This document shows positions 14,616 to 24,599 of a stretch of 64,000 nucleotides of DNA, one piece after another. The notes under the pieces were generated by a model. The model saw only the letters and a list, made by a program, of their open reading frames with translations, was not told where the DNA came from and searched no databases. The stretch lies in the NCBI GenBank assembly GCA_003508835.1, contig PUFA01000034.1, positions 3,250,501 through 3,314,500 on the forward strand. The letters are read 5' to 3'. Position 1 is the stretch's first letter. Each line of letters begins with the position of its first letter. Origin of the DNA: Eonycteris spelaea (Eukaryota; Chordata; Mammalia; Chiroptera; Pteropodidae). The position numbers were made by a program, and so were the translations under genes.

Positions 14616-16260
14616 CTGCAGAGAAGACACCAGACGGAACCCCGTCAAAGGGGGTGCGCTTTCTCCCCATGCCCCAAATGCTCACAACCCCCACAGTACC
14701 TCAGAGACCCCACAGACCCCAGGGCTTCTCTGTAAGGAAAACCAAGGCTCTCCTTCAGACAGACAGGACAGAAAACTGGGGAGCCGGGGGCTTCGAGCTC
14801 CTGGGGCTGGGGTCCCGCAGACCGTCCGGCCCTGGTCTGGGCATCACAAGGAACAGTCAAGCCGTTTAAGTCTCTGACATGGGAGGATTCAGGCACAGGC
14901 CAAAGATTGCGGCCGGAGAACTCAGAGGCACATGACTACAGCGCCCTTGGGACCTACTGACCCCCCGCGGCAGGTGCAAATGGGCCCGACCCAGAGCCCA
15001 GCCAGGCCTCGGCAGAGCGGACCTCACATGTCCGGCAGCTGGCGGCACAGCTGCCGAGTCCCTGGGTCTCCCGCGCGCATACACAGGGACCCAGGCGACC
15101 CCGGGCCCGGGAGATGGGTGCTGCTGCCATTTGCTCCGTCGCTAGGAGCATGTCCCCGGAGACGGTACTGGGGAGGCGGCTACCGTCCCCCATACAGTGA
15201 CTGCGCCCTTCAGTTACGGAACAGAGCGGCCCAGGCCGGAGCCAGAGGAGGGACACAGGCTGGGGGGCCACTGCAGCCTCGGAGCTGTGTGAGTCTAACC
15301 ACGCGGGCAGAGGCGGTTCCCGACGCCCCACGCCATCGATGAAACAGAGACCTCTGGAGAAAGGAGGTGGTGAGTATCATGTCACCTGCCTCACAGGAGA
15401 ATGACAACTGACCCACCACAAACACTTGCTGCCTCGTGCTGCGGATTTAGGTACAACGCGGGATCGAAAGGACTTCCTAATGGTCCAGACCAATGCGGCA
15501 GCGGCTCCGAGTCCAGGTGCCTGAGGCTGAGGGACACTGGGCAGAGGCACAGGCCCGGCCTGACTCCACGGGCCACTCGATGGCGCCCCCCCTCAATGGC
15601 CAGGCCACTCGGGGACTCAGGGACCAGGAGCAGGCAGACAGTGGCTGTGGTCTAACTTCCAGCTACTCAGCGGTCCTCTCAAAACAAGGGTCAAATTTCT
15701 CTTGGACGTAAGTATACTGAAACAAATAAATGTACGTTTCTTGTCGCTGGATGCAGTCACTGTGAAACTCACCCAGAACGCTGTGGACAGATGGGACGGA
15801 GGCATAAACAAGGGTTGGAACGAGGGCTGTGAGGGCCTTTCAAACCCGGCAAGCACGTGGACCCGGGCGTGGCCTCCCTTAGACAGGACGCTTGCCCTTG
15901 TCAGAACGCGCTCTTTGCTCCCTCCCCCCCCAAACCAGCGTGCGAACCACCGTGAGGGCGGGGACGTTGCTGTGTTCCACCTACGGCTACGCAGGACGGA
16001 GACCGCGTCTGCTGTTTCCAAGCACTGCACGGTTTCCCTTTGCTCCCTCCCAAGAAATGTACGCGGAAGATCTTACGTCACTGCCCGTGTCATAAGTAGG
16101 GTACGGAGGCTTAAAGAGACATTAGTGATTCCTCCATTAACGCCTGCAGCGTCCACACAATACTCTGACCAGGTCACCAGAAAAAAATCGCAACAGTCTC
16201 AAATGGTAGCATTTTTTGTAAGTTGGGAACATCCACAGATTTAGAAAAGTAAAGTGTTAC
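14616..16260 (-). other. ARMC9: ARMC9 intron 3
   Basis: A GC-rich, CpG-dense stretch at about 14890-15350 dominates. It could be an intragenic CpG cluster; no exon, repeat or RNA gene is recognised in the intron. Confidence 0.75.
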
Positions 16261-16387
16261 CTGGATTGCCAACGATTTGGAGTCCCTTAAAGAGCCACCT
16301 GCTGTTTTAGATAACGGCTTTCCTTTTATTTTGCATTCTTTTGAAAATGTTTTCAAGGGTGTCTTCAAACCACGGCAAATCTAAATA
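16261..16387 (-). CDS. ARMC9: ARMC9 coding exon 3 (LisH), with apparent +1 frameshift
   Basis: The acceptor (poly-pyrimidine then ACAG) and donor (CAG/GTAACA) bound 127 nt. The human exon from YLDFAEFEDT to KSLTIQ is 42 codons, 126 nt, and both neighbours are phase 0. The extra base falls in or near the CCC at 16357-16359. Read from the acceptor, the frame gives [10 protein letters not shown], then shifts to ENIFKRM and hits TAA at 16307-16309, about 43 residues into the protein. Past the shift, the other frame gives the conserved [18 protein letters not shown] and ends in DSKSLAIQ. The LisH motif is the part affected; the residues just before the shift (LPW for human FAE) also differ. Sequence or assembly error, a species-specific lesion, or alternative exon use are all possible. 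Confidence 0.85.
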
Positions 16388-17779
16388 CTGTAAAAAAAAA
16401 AAAGAACATAAATATATGCATTTTCTTGTTTTAACATCAACAAAGTAACTATTTTTGATGTAACTGTACCAGGTCAATATTATCACCAGTTCCTACGGGG
16501 GCTAATGGGCTGTCACTTCAGAAACAGTAATTTGGGATCCAGCTTAGAATTTACTTATCCATATACATACACACTAAAAGCCCAGAAAGACAGTATCGTA
16601 AAATGCTTCTTTACAGAAAATAAGTTTGTCTTCAGAAGGAAAATGTCAGTTGCTAGATTCATTATCATTATTAATAGAAAATAAATCAAGTGTGCAGCAG
16701 TCTGAACAGGGCAGGCAGGCGGGACAGGTGTAAGGCCTGATGGCTTTGGGTCCAGTCGGTCCCTGGGAATTCGTTACTTGAAACAGTGGGACTGGAAATA
16801 GCGCCTGCCCCAGAGAACAGGGGACGATGGGCAAGTCCGTCGGCGACCTTCAGGCACAGCACGAGCGATCACGCCCCCTGAGACGCCCCTCTCCCCTGTG
16901 TCAGTCACACGCATGTGGCCAGGGTTCTCCCCACTTCTCCGTCGTCCTTCTCAGTGTGAGTCAGTCACCCTTTCCGTGTCCTCCTGCTCTAATTGTGACT
17001 ATATCCCCAGCCCTGTCCCCAGGCCCCTGCTGTGACACATTTAAGAACTGGTCCACGATCACGCCAACAAACTCCAGTGCTGCCTCTCAGGGCGGAGGCC
17101 TCGTCCTCAATGCCTACGGGACAGTTTCATCACACAGTAAGACGACAGCACTGTGTGCCGGCCCCGCTGTGCCCCGCACCAACAGCGGTAGGGAACAGAA
17201 AACATAAGGCCTGGGTCCTGTCCCTCAAAACGTCCCTAAACGCCCATTAACAGGCACGCCTTAAATAATTACAATGCAGCCACGTGATGAAACACTCTAC
17301 AGCATGAAGAAGTGCGAAGATCACAGGCAGGTGTTCATGCTATGCTACTGTTGACAGTTAAAGGGCCAGCTACAGAACTGTGTTTACGGTACCATCCCAT
17401 TTGGCAAAGCAAACTACAGATGTGAATATATTTTGAATATTCACAGAAAAAAGTCTGGAAAGATGCTCTTTGAACCCATTAGCAGGAATGGAGCAGGGAA
17501 ATTCACTGTTTATACTTCTATACTATTTGAATCTTTTACCATAAGCATGTGTTGCTTTCGTTATTTTCTTTAAAAGAATTCTAAAAAGTGGCTTTAAGAT
17601 TTCAGTTTATTTATGAAAACAAAATATAAACACTTGAAAAATTCTACGAGAAACAGAGAATTATAATGTAATGGCAGAAGAAACATAACGAGGCACCACA
17701 GACTTTGTTGCATTGTAAATATGAGCTTTACCAGTTTTCAAGGTCTCTTTTTTTGTGACCCATAGTATAACACACCTAC
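16388..17779 (-). other. ARMC9: ARMC9 intron 2
   Basis: Contains an old L1 3' piece at about 17230-17560. The rest is unassigned. Confidence 0.85.
17230..17560 (+). mobile_element. Old L1 3' end fragment
   Basis: Has the L1M/L1ME 3' order: CGCCCATTAACAGG, GTGATGAAACACTCTACAGC, a GGTACCATCCCATTTGGCAA box, AAAGTCTGGAAAGATGCTC, and CACTGTTTATACTTCTATAC. Plus orientation. A 59-bp part (17366-17424) is repeated at 19093-19151. Confidence 0.65.
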
Positions 17780-17831
17780 CTCTTTCACTAGTCCAAGTAA
17801 TTCGGATTCATGAGCCAGAATATCCCCCATA
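17780..17831 (-). CDS. ARMC9: ARMC9 exon 2 with start codon
   Basis: A 52-nt exon: one untranslated T, then ATG at 17828-17830 and 17 codons, MGDILAHESELLGLVKE, identical to the human N-terminus as I know it. Acceptor CTTCCAG, donor GTAGGT. The protein start is chosen because this short exon matches the family N-terminus and splices in phase 0 to exon 3. Confidence 0.95.
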
Positions 17832-17919
17832 CTGGAAGGTTACTATTAATTCTCACAGCAAAAATCTCTACGAGGCAAAAATAAAAGACAAGTTTTCATT
17901 TCAACCATCTGTGAAATTA

Positions 17920-17946
17920 CACACACACACACACAGACACACACAC
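17920..17946. repeat. AC microsatellite
   Basis: About 13 AC units with one AG interruption, directly before the MLT1 LTR. Confidence 0.95.
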
Positions 17947-17954
17947 GGTGGCAA

Positions 17955-18456
17955 TGGTGGGCAGAATAATGGCCCCTAAAGATGTCCATGTCCCAATGCC
18001 CAGAATCTATGAATGTGCTGGATTGAATGGCAAGGGGGGTTTAAGGCTCCAGGTGGACTAAAGGTTGCCAATCATGACCTTAATGGGGAGAGTCGCCTGG
18101 ATCACCTGTTGGGCCCAATATAAGCACAAGGGGTCCTTAGAAGGGAAAGCGAGAAGCAGGAGACTCAGGATCTGACAGATACAGGTGAGAAAGACTCCAC
18201 CAGCCACTTCTGGCACCAAAGATGGAGGAGGGGCCAGGGGTCAAGGAATACAGGCAGCTTCTAGAAGCTGGAAAAGGCAAGGAAGAGATTCTCCTCCAGA
18301 GTGTCCAGGAAGGAATGAGCCCTACAAACACCTTGATTTTAGCCCAGTCTGAGACACATTTCAGAATGTGACCTTCAGAACTGTAAGATAATAAAACTGC
18401 AGTGTTTCAAGCCATTAAGTTTGCGGTAATTTGTTACAGCAGCAGTAGGAAATAAG
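17955..18456 (+). repeat. MLT1-type solo LTR (ERVL-MaLR)
   Basis: Opens TGGTGGGCAGAATAATGGCC, then AAAGATGTCCATGTCCCAAT, TGGGCCCAATATAAGCACAA, GGGTCCTTAGAAG, CCTTGATTTTAGCCCAGTCT and AAGCCATTAAGTTTGCGGTA with an ATTTGTTACAGCAGCAGTAG end. This is the MLT1C/D-type LTR layout. No internal genes. Part of it, 18203-18326, has a near-identical inverted copy nearby. Confidence 0.85.
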
Positions 18457-18960
18457 GTGGCTAAAGTCAAAAGTAATTCTTCTATGTAATTAGGAACAGT
18501 AATTCTGTATCTTAAATGAATGCGGACAAGGACTGGAGGATGGTGTAAATGAGAAGGTCACGGATTGCTGGTGAGATTGTGGAAGATAATTTTCCATAGA
18601 GTTTTCTGATGCGCTATAATGTGGCGTGTGTACTTCAAACAGGACCACAGGGAGTATTTAGAACAGAATAAGAGTTTAATGATAAGCTCATTTCATTGAA
18701 AGAAGGATCAGCATTGGAATTGTTCTATGCAAATGAACGCAGTCACTGATCCTTTGCTCTGCCTCCGAGGAAAAATATTAAGCATTCAGAAAGAGTCTGC
18801 GCAATTTTGCAGTTTTCGCCAGCCACTTTTGGTGTGTAGGTTAATCCGGGGGAGGCTTTTCCAGGAGAGGAAACAAAAAGAGGAAGCAAGTGTAAATAAC
18901 AGGGACAGAGCGCTGAAGCTAAGCTACCTCAGTGAGGGGGGGGGGTGCATGAGGCGGTTG

Positions 18961-19085
18961 TAGGGCTCATTCCTTCCCGGACACTCTGGAGGAGAACCTC
19001 TTCCTTGCCTTTTCCAGCTTCTAGAAGCTGCCTGTATTCCTTGGCCCCTGGCTCTTCCTCCATCTTCGGTGCCAGCCAGAAGTGG
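18961..19085 (-). repeat. Inverted near-identical copy of MLT1 segment 18203-18326
   Basis: The reverse complement of this stretch matches the MLT1 part to the left with about five substitutions and one 4-nt insertion (TGGC) in about 120 bases. Key shared words: GGAATACAGGCAGCTTCTAG and AAGCTGGAAAAGGCAAGGAA. Two independent MLT1 insertions would be far more divergent, so this is a local duplication in inverted orientation. Confidence 0.85.
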
Positions 19086-19092
19086 CCCAAAG

Positions 19093-19151
19093 CCAACTAC
19101 AGAACTACATGTACGGTACCATCCCATTTCGCAAAGCAAACTACAGAGGTG
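19093..19151 (+). repeat. Direct copy of L1 segment 17366-17424
   Basis: Both copies share TACGGTACCATCCCATTT and GCAAAGCAAACTACAGA, about 88% identity over about 58 bases. It sits only about 8 bases from the inverted MLT1 copy, so the two duplicated pieces were probably placed together. Confidence 0.8.
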
Positions 19152-19404
19152 GAGAGGCAGACAGTGAGCCAGGAGCTACAGTCTTCAAGAGAAAGGACTC
19201 TGCCGACAGGTGACACCTCAAGGAGGGATGGCACGTGGTAGAGCCCACGGCGTGTACTTCAAAGGGGGAGAGTAGCAGTGAGAAGCAGGGAGGTCACCTA
19301 CCTGGCCGGCCACCTCCAGGCCCGCCAGACCCATAAAGTGTGAGGAGAGAGACAGCTACTGTTCGAGGACCACCCACCTGTCCAGGCTTCCCCTGGGCCA
19401 GCAC

Positions 19405-19432
19405 CCCCCCCACCCCGCCACCCCCCCACTCC
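19405..19432. repeat. C-rich tract
   Basis: A run of CCCCCCC, CACCCC and GCCACCCCCCC type sequence. Low complexity; no function seen. Confidence 0.8.
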
Positions 19433-19519
19433 CGTCTCTCTCTGTCTGCTCCCCTCTACCACTGCCATGTCAGTGCCCCCAGCAGTGAACTCCCAGCCAT
19501 GTCCCCACACCACATGCTC

Positions 19520-19795
19520 TTCCTAAGCCCTGGTCTGACATCCTCGCCCCACCTCATGGGCAAACTTGATTCATCACAGTTCGTTCAGGCTCCGTCTCTC
19601 TTAGGAAGTCTTCCACGAACCCTTCCCCTTCCTTGCCCATCAAGGCAATGCTCTCTCCTCTGGGTACCTCTGTACCCGACATCTACTTCTCCTGTTACAC
19701 TTATCACCCTGTTTACAAAGGCAGGAAGTGGTGCTCAACCTTGTACCTCCAGAACCGAGCAGAGTGCCTGGCAGGCACGACAGGTACCCAAGACG
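19520..19795 (+). repeat. L2 LINE fragment
   Basis: TTCATCACAGTTCG, CTTCCACGAACCCTTCCCCT, TTACACTTATCACCCTGTTT and AGAGTGCCTGGCAGGCA follow the L2 3' end in order (GCACTTATCAC... AGTGCCTGGCACATAG). Boundaries approximate. Confidence 0.7.
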
Positions 19796-19874
19796 TCTGG
19801 CAAACAGAGGAAACCCAAGCAGAGGGAACAGCTCTGGGAAGGCCCAGGAACAAGAAAACTGTTGTTTTTGAGAA

Positions 19875-20025
19875 CTCGAGTTCGTTCCTACTCCAGGGCC
19901 TTTGCACATATTGTTCTCTCCGCCTGTAATGCTCCCCCGTCCCCTTTCTTCACCTGGCCAACCTCTGTACTTAATAAATGTCACTTCCTCAGAGAAGCTC
20001 TTCATCACCATCATCTGAAGAAGAT
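19875..20025 (+). repeat. L2 LINE fragment
   Basis: CCAGGGCCTTTGCACATATT followed by GTTCTCTCCGCCTGTAATGC and AATGTCACTTCCTCAGAGAA is a typical L2 3' segment. It lies downstream of the other L2 piece and may be a rearranged part of it. Confidence 0.75.
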
Positions 20026-20194
20026 CCTGCTCTGATCATGTCAGCGAAGGTGAGCCACTCTGGGTATTCCATTACTCTGACATTCTTAGAAATTACAGAA
20101 TTTTCTCTAAACCTTTATATCGTAATAGGTTCATATACCGAGGATTTAATTTCTACCAGGCAACTTTCAAAAGGCTTCACATTAAATTTTCACA

Positions 20195-20335
20195 ATAAAT
20201 CTAACAGATGAATGTGATTTATATTCTCCTTTTACAGATGAAGCGGCTAAGGCTCAGGGAGGTCGAGGTGCTCTCAATAACTCAGCTAGTAAGTGACAAA
20301 GTCCGAACTTAAATCCAGACATTAACCACTACACT
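20195..20335 (+). repeat. MIR SINE fragment
   Basis: CTTTTACAGATGAAGCGGCT, AAGGCTCAGGGAGGTCGAGG and ACTCAGCTAGTAAGTGACAA are MIR consensus blocks in order, ending near ACCACTACACTTTGAG. Confidence 0.8.
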
Positions 20336-21093
20336 TTGAGTATTTATTACTCAAAGTTAGGACCACCTGAATCACAACCACCTGTTTGTTTGAGCAAAAG
20401 GAAACTTGGAGCACCACCCCGATCTTACTGAACACCTCGGCAGACACGGCGCCCATAAATTGTTTTCAACGAGCTCTCCGGATGATTGTTACCCACATTC
20501 AAGGTCGAGAACCACCGCTCTGCTTTTTGCAGAAACTAGAAAACTTCTGTCACTTTTGCGGGCTGCAGCGGCAGCTTCTGACTTTCCTTATAATAGAGTT
20601 TTTGACTAAGGGTAAGACTGTGGGATTTGTCTGGAAGACGGATTTGCATAGCAAGCATTCTGTTTTTGCTCGGAGTGGATGAAATCTGAACTTAACCGGG
20701 GTCCTTGGAAAGAGAGTTAGCTGATGGAGATAACGGAAGGGATGGATCTAAAAGTCCCAGGCCTGTCGTTCGCGCCGCCCACTACCCAGCTGGAGGACCC
20801 GGGCCCCCTCTAAGTGTGGCCAACTGTGGCAAATATCAGGAGCTACTTGCAGGAAGCAGCTGGGCCTGTCCTCGGGGTGTCCAGGCGGCTGCCTCGGGGC
20901 CACGCCGCAGTAAGAGCCCTGGACCGTAGGCGAGAGGCTGGGATGTCTTGCAGCGGCTGCCAAGCTGGCGCATCGGGCTTTTCCTCTGGGACAAGGGCTC
21001 GGGAGAGCCTCGGTCCTCGGGCCCCACAGCTGCCGCTCCCCGCGGGGAATGCAGGCTCTGGGGTGGCCAGGCCGCTCCCGGAGACGCGCCTAC

Positions 21094-21240
21094 CTGCTAC
21101 TCCGCCGCTGGAATCCGCGCCGACGCGCCCGGCCGCCCTGTCTCCGGCCGTCGCCCCGGCAACCGCCGCCAGCTCAGCGTCACGTGGGGGAGGCGCAGCC
21201 AATTACGGGACGCGGTTGGCGCGGAGCATCATGGGAGGAA
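21094..21240 (-). other. ARMC9: ARMC9 non-coding exon 1 (approximate 5' end)
   Basis: The minus strand reads GCGGAGTAGCAG then GTAGGC, a good donor at 21094. It sits in the CpG island upstream of the coding start exon, which itself begins with just one untranslated base, so an upstream 5'UTR exon is required. The 5' limit is a guess; the TSS could lie anywhere from about 21110 to 21240. Confidence 0.5.
21150..21163 (+). promoter_or_regulatory. RFX X-box, GTCGCCCCGGCAAC
   Basis: A 14-bp imperfect palindrome that fits the X-box consensus RYYNYY N(1-3) RRNRAC: half-sites GTCGCC and GGCAAC with a CC spacer. RFX transcription factors bind such sites in promoters of cilium genes. It lies within about 60 bases of the exon 1 donor of ARMC9, a ciliary gene. 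Binding itself is inferred. Confidence 0.7.
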
Positions 21241-22107
21241 AAGTGGGGCCCTTGGGAGGTCGCGCGGAGGACGTTCACCGCGGCCGCAGGGAAGCGGGGC
21301 GGGTTGCGGTCCAGTGTCCGCTGGGGGTCGCGCCCTGCGCGGCTGCGTCTCCCGCCCTCCCCTCCACGACTTCCCCTTCTGTCTCTTCCACAAACGTTGT
21401 GCCTGTCGCTGTGCCTGGCTCTGCGGATGAGCCCGAGGCAGGCTCAATCCCCGACCTCCAGGAGCTCGTATCACAGGGAAAACGGACCCCGCACGAGAAG
21501 ATTACAGTCATTGTAGTGTTTGCGGGAAAAATTAGGCGTCGTTATTCCCAGTTTATAGGAGTGACCCAGGGCCACCTTAGAACCAAAAATGCCGCCCAAG
21601 ATCTGCCTTAAAGCCCCAGGCGCCAGGATTCCACCCCGCTGCAGCAGTTTTCAGGGATTTTAGAGAAATTTTTATTTTCCCTACTTGAGATTTTTTTAAA
21701 AAATAGCGGAAATCCTTCTTGCACGTGGTGTTTTGGAACTGAAGTTCACCAGGAACGAATGAGCACCTTCCCAACTCTGGACTGGGGATGTGGCTGGGGA
21801 TGTGGCTAGAGATGGGGGAAAAATGCTTCCTTTTTAGACATTGCGGCTCCGTGGTGGGGGCTTCCGTCCTTCCATCTCCATGCTTCCAACAAGATGGAGA
21901 CGGCCAAGGCCAGAGACAGGGACAGGGCATGGAGAAGGAAGGTGGGCCTGCCTTTGAAGATTCCTAAAATGGGCTGTGGCCACCATCTCCTTAGCCCCCA
22001 GCCCTGCCAGTGCTCTTTTGAGATCTGAGATTGTCTTCAGAGAAAAGCTGTATTTTGCTGGAAGAGACACCCTGTCCAAGTAATATGTATCGAAAATAAT
22101 CTCCCTG

Positions 22108-22400
22108 TTCATAGTAATAAAAGTTAACATTTATTGTCAACTCGGTGTGTGCCAGGGATTGCCAGACAAAATACAGGGCACACAGTTAAATTTTAATTTC
22201 AGGTAAGTTTTTAGTATAAGTATATCCCAAGTATTGCTTTATTGTGCATACATTACATTATATTGTCCTGGATTTATATTTGCTAAGTATGGCGACTCTG
22301 TGTTCCCATCATCGTGGGAATTGAATGACGTAGATTATTTTATTGAATTCTCACACAACATCTGTGAGGTGGAGAACACTTTCAAGATTTTACAAATTAA
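22108..22400 (+). repeat. MIR interrupted by a MITE-like insert
   Basis: MIR words AGTTAACATTTATTG and GTGTGTGCCAGG lie to the left of the insert, and TTTTATTGAATTCTCACACA with ATCTGTGAGGTGGAGAAC to the right. The insert at 22156-22300 splits the MIR. Confidence 0.6.
22156..22300. mobile_element. Palindromic MITE-like DNA transposon fragment
   Basis: Left end GGATTGCCAGACAAAATACA and right end GTCCTGGATTTATATTTGCT followed by AAGTATGGCGACTC are near reverse complements, as in a known mammalian palindromic element with GGTTGCCAGA ends. The name is not certain. It sits inside a MIR. Confidence 0.65.
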
Positions 22401-24599
22401 CAGTGTTTACCTGAGCCCTATGCTCCCAGAAAACAGTGACAGTTAAATCCCCGTACCCTTTTGTGTTCTGAGAAGTGGCTTACCAAAAAGAACTGCCCTT
22501 CATTGCATGACTTAGATAAGACTCACTGCCCACTCCAGATCATTCACCTATTTAACCTGGTGTGAGTACAAAGAATACTTTGTCACAAAGGCAAAACTGC
22601 TTAGAGCTGAAGCTTCGTTTGGGGCACCCTAATTGATCCTGCTGTGTATGTTCCACGAGTTCAGAGCAGAGCACTGAACCAGCTGCCGAACCTTCCTGTT
22701 TCTTAGGTCTTGCCAAAGCATCCCATTGGCCCTAAATGAGATGTCCTCGTTTGACCACTTCATTTTTCCCAAACTGCCAATAGGCCCAAGATGACTTTCT
22801 AAAACATTTAATAATGAAAAAAATTGAACGTATGCAAAAGTAGAGGATCATTTAATGAATCCACATAAATCCATCATTCAAATTCTAGGATTTTCAAGAT
22901 ATTGCCCTTGGGAAAAACTTGACACCAAATTCAATTCTTGGAATATGCAGAACACTTCAGGGAAGCAAACCAGCCATGTGCTGGACATCGAAGGGACTAA
23001 TAGCTCTGCTTTTGGGGACAAACAAATCTGAGTCTTCTGCAGCCAACAGCCCTCTGTGGGCCCCAGCTCTTGAACACATTCGGGGTGGGAGGCCATGCAT
23101 CTGTGTGGCATGCTACATAGCTCTTGAATGAATTCATCTTTGCAGCTGTAACAGGCAACTGCCTGGCCCCTGTCTCTACTGACGGGCAAAGAGCTGAGAC
23201 TATAAGCAGAGGAAGAGGATGTAACACCATCCCCAAAGAGAGGGAGCTGGTAAACGGCACCCCCCGAGTTAGGTGAGGTGAAGCCACCTAAATTGAGCTC
23301 TGTAAGGCTGACCCGCTCGGACAAACCTGGCAGCCAGCTGGACTGAGCTGTCCCAGAGCTGTGGCAGGAGGAGTTCAGACTAATGGCGTGTCTCTGAGTA
23401 AGCACAGGGCCTGGATTTAATCAGCGGGTTGGACAAGGAACATACTGAAGTGCCAGGCATGGATCAAAAGATAAACTGCTGCTAGATGCTGCTTCTGCAA
23501 AAAAAAAAAAAAAATTCCTTCCAGGAAAGTTACAATTTGGTTATTGCCCAAAGTTTGCGATGTATGGGGGATTCAGATCCATCTGCCTTCCTGGCCCAGA
23601 GTCTACAACAGAGGTGGAGGAACTGGGTTTTGCTGTCTCCCACAGGCTGCTTGGTTTCTTGGGAGGAAGGAGCTGTCAGCAGAGCAGGAAAGCAAGGAGG
23701 CCTGAAAGTGGGGGAGACCAGAGTCTCATCTTGGCCTTGAGTGCTGTCCTTTCTTTGCTCTGTCCCAGGGATGTGAGTCATGGCACAGCTTCCAGTAGGT
23801 CTATGGCCTGGGCGAAGTTGACAAAAAGACCCAGGCCTTAAAATGGACTTCCAGACTAGCAAATCTGGATCCAAGATCGTTTCAAAACAAGTACACCTTC
23901 GTGAGAGATTAGCGGGGCTCATCAGTGGTATTCTTAGCTACAGACACTTAAGGTTTTTTTTTTTTTTAGTGAGAAAGATCGCTAATTTCTAAGCAAGTTT
24001 AAAAGGCACAATGTAGGCCATGTGATGGGAGCACAGAAGGTAGGTGGTATGTTGGCCTCAAGTGGATGAGTAGGTACTAAAGTGATTGAATTTGGATGCT
24101 TTCCTGGTGGGTCCACACACCTTGAGGACCGGCCAACATGGCACACATAGAACATCTTGAGTTATGTGGCTGTCCCTGTGTTTTGGATGAAACAGGCCAG
24201 ATGGATTCCCGTGAGCCACTAAGCATGTCCTAGCCTCACTGTTGTCTGAGACTAAAGAGCAGGCCTACACGTCCCAAAACCAACTTCACAATATCATTTA
24301 TTGCATTCATGGTGAGAGGGGCGTGCATGTGACAACGTGATAACTGGGCTACTAAATAGTTGGATTAGATTAATCTTAATAAAAAGAGTAGTTCATGACG
24401 ATAGAAGGTCCACATAGCAACATTAAATCTCCCCTTGTACCCTTCTCCCCACCAATAGTGAATGACCCAAGAGCCTGATCAGCTGAACGGTAAGTCGACG
24501 GTAAGATGTTGACTTTCAGCTCGTTGGGATGAAGCTTTGTTCTGCTGACACACAGGAAGCCAAAGGTGAACCTGTGGGCGGTGAGGAGAGAATTTGGAA

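Larger units (their letters stand above)
17832..21093 (-). other. ARMC9: ARMC9 intron 1
   Basis: Repeat-rich: an AC microsatellite, an MLT1 LTR (17955-18456), a second inverted copy of part of it (18961-19085) fused to a copy of an L1 piece (19093-19151), a C-rich tract (19405-19432), two L2 pieces and a MIR. The rest is unassigned. Confidence 0.85.
20860..21340. promoter_or_regulatory. ARMC9: CpG island, ARMC9 promoter region
   Basis: Dense CpG from about 20.86 to 21.34 kb, spanning the 5' end of ARMC9. It contains a CACGTG E-box at 21181-21186, a CCAAT word at 21199-21203 (an ATTGG on the gene strand), a GC-rich non-coding exon 1 with donor at 21094, and the X-box at 21150-21163. No TATA box is visible. 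The transcription start cannot be fixed from sequence. The plus-strand open frames across the island (for example 20814-21611) are taken as GC-rich chance frames. Confidence 0.8.

Noticed and set aside
20814..21611. Plus-strand open frame of 265 codons over the ARMC9 CpG island
   Set aside because: GC-rich islands are poor in stop codons; the frame is rich in A, R, P and G with no motif.
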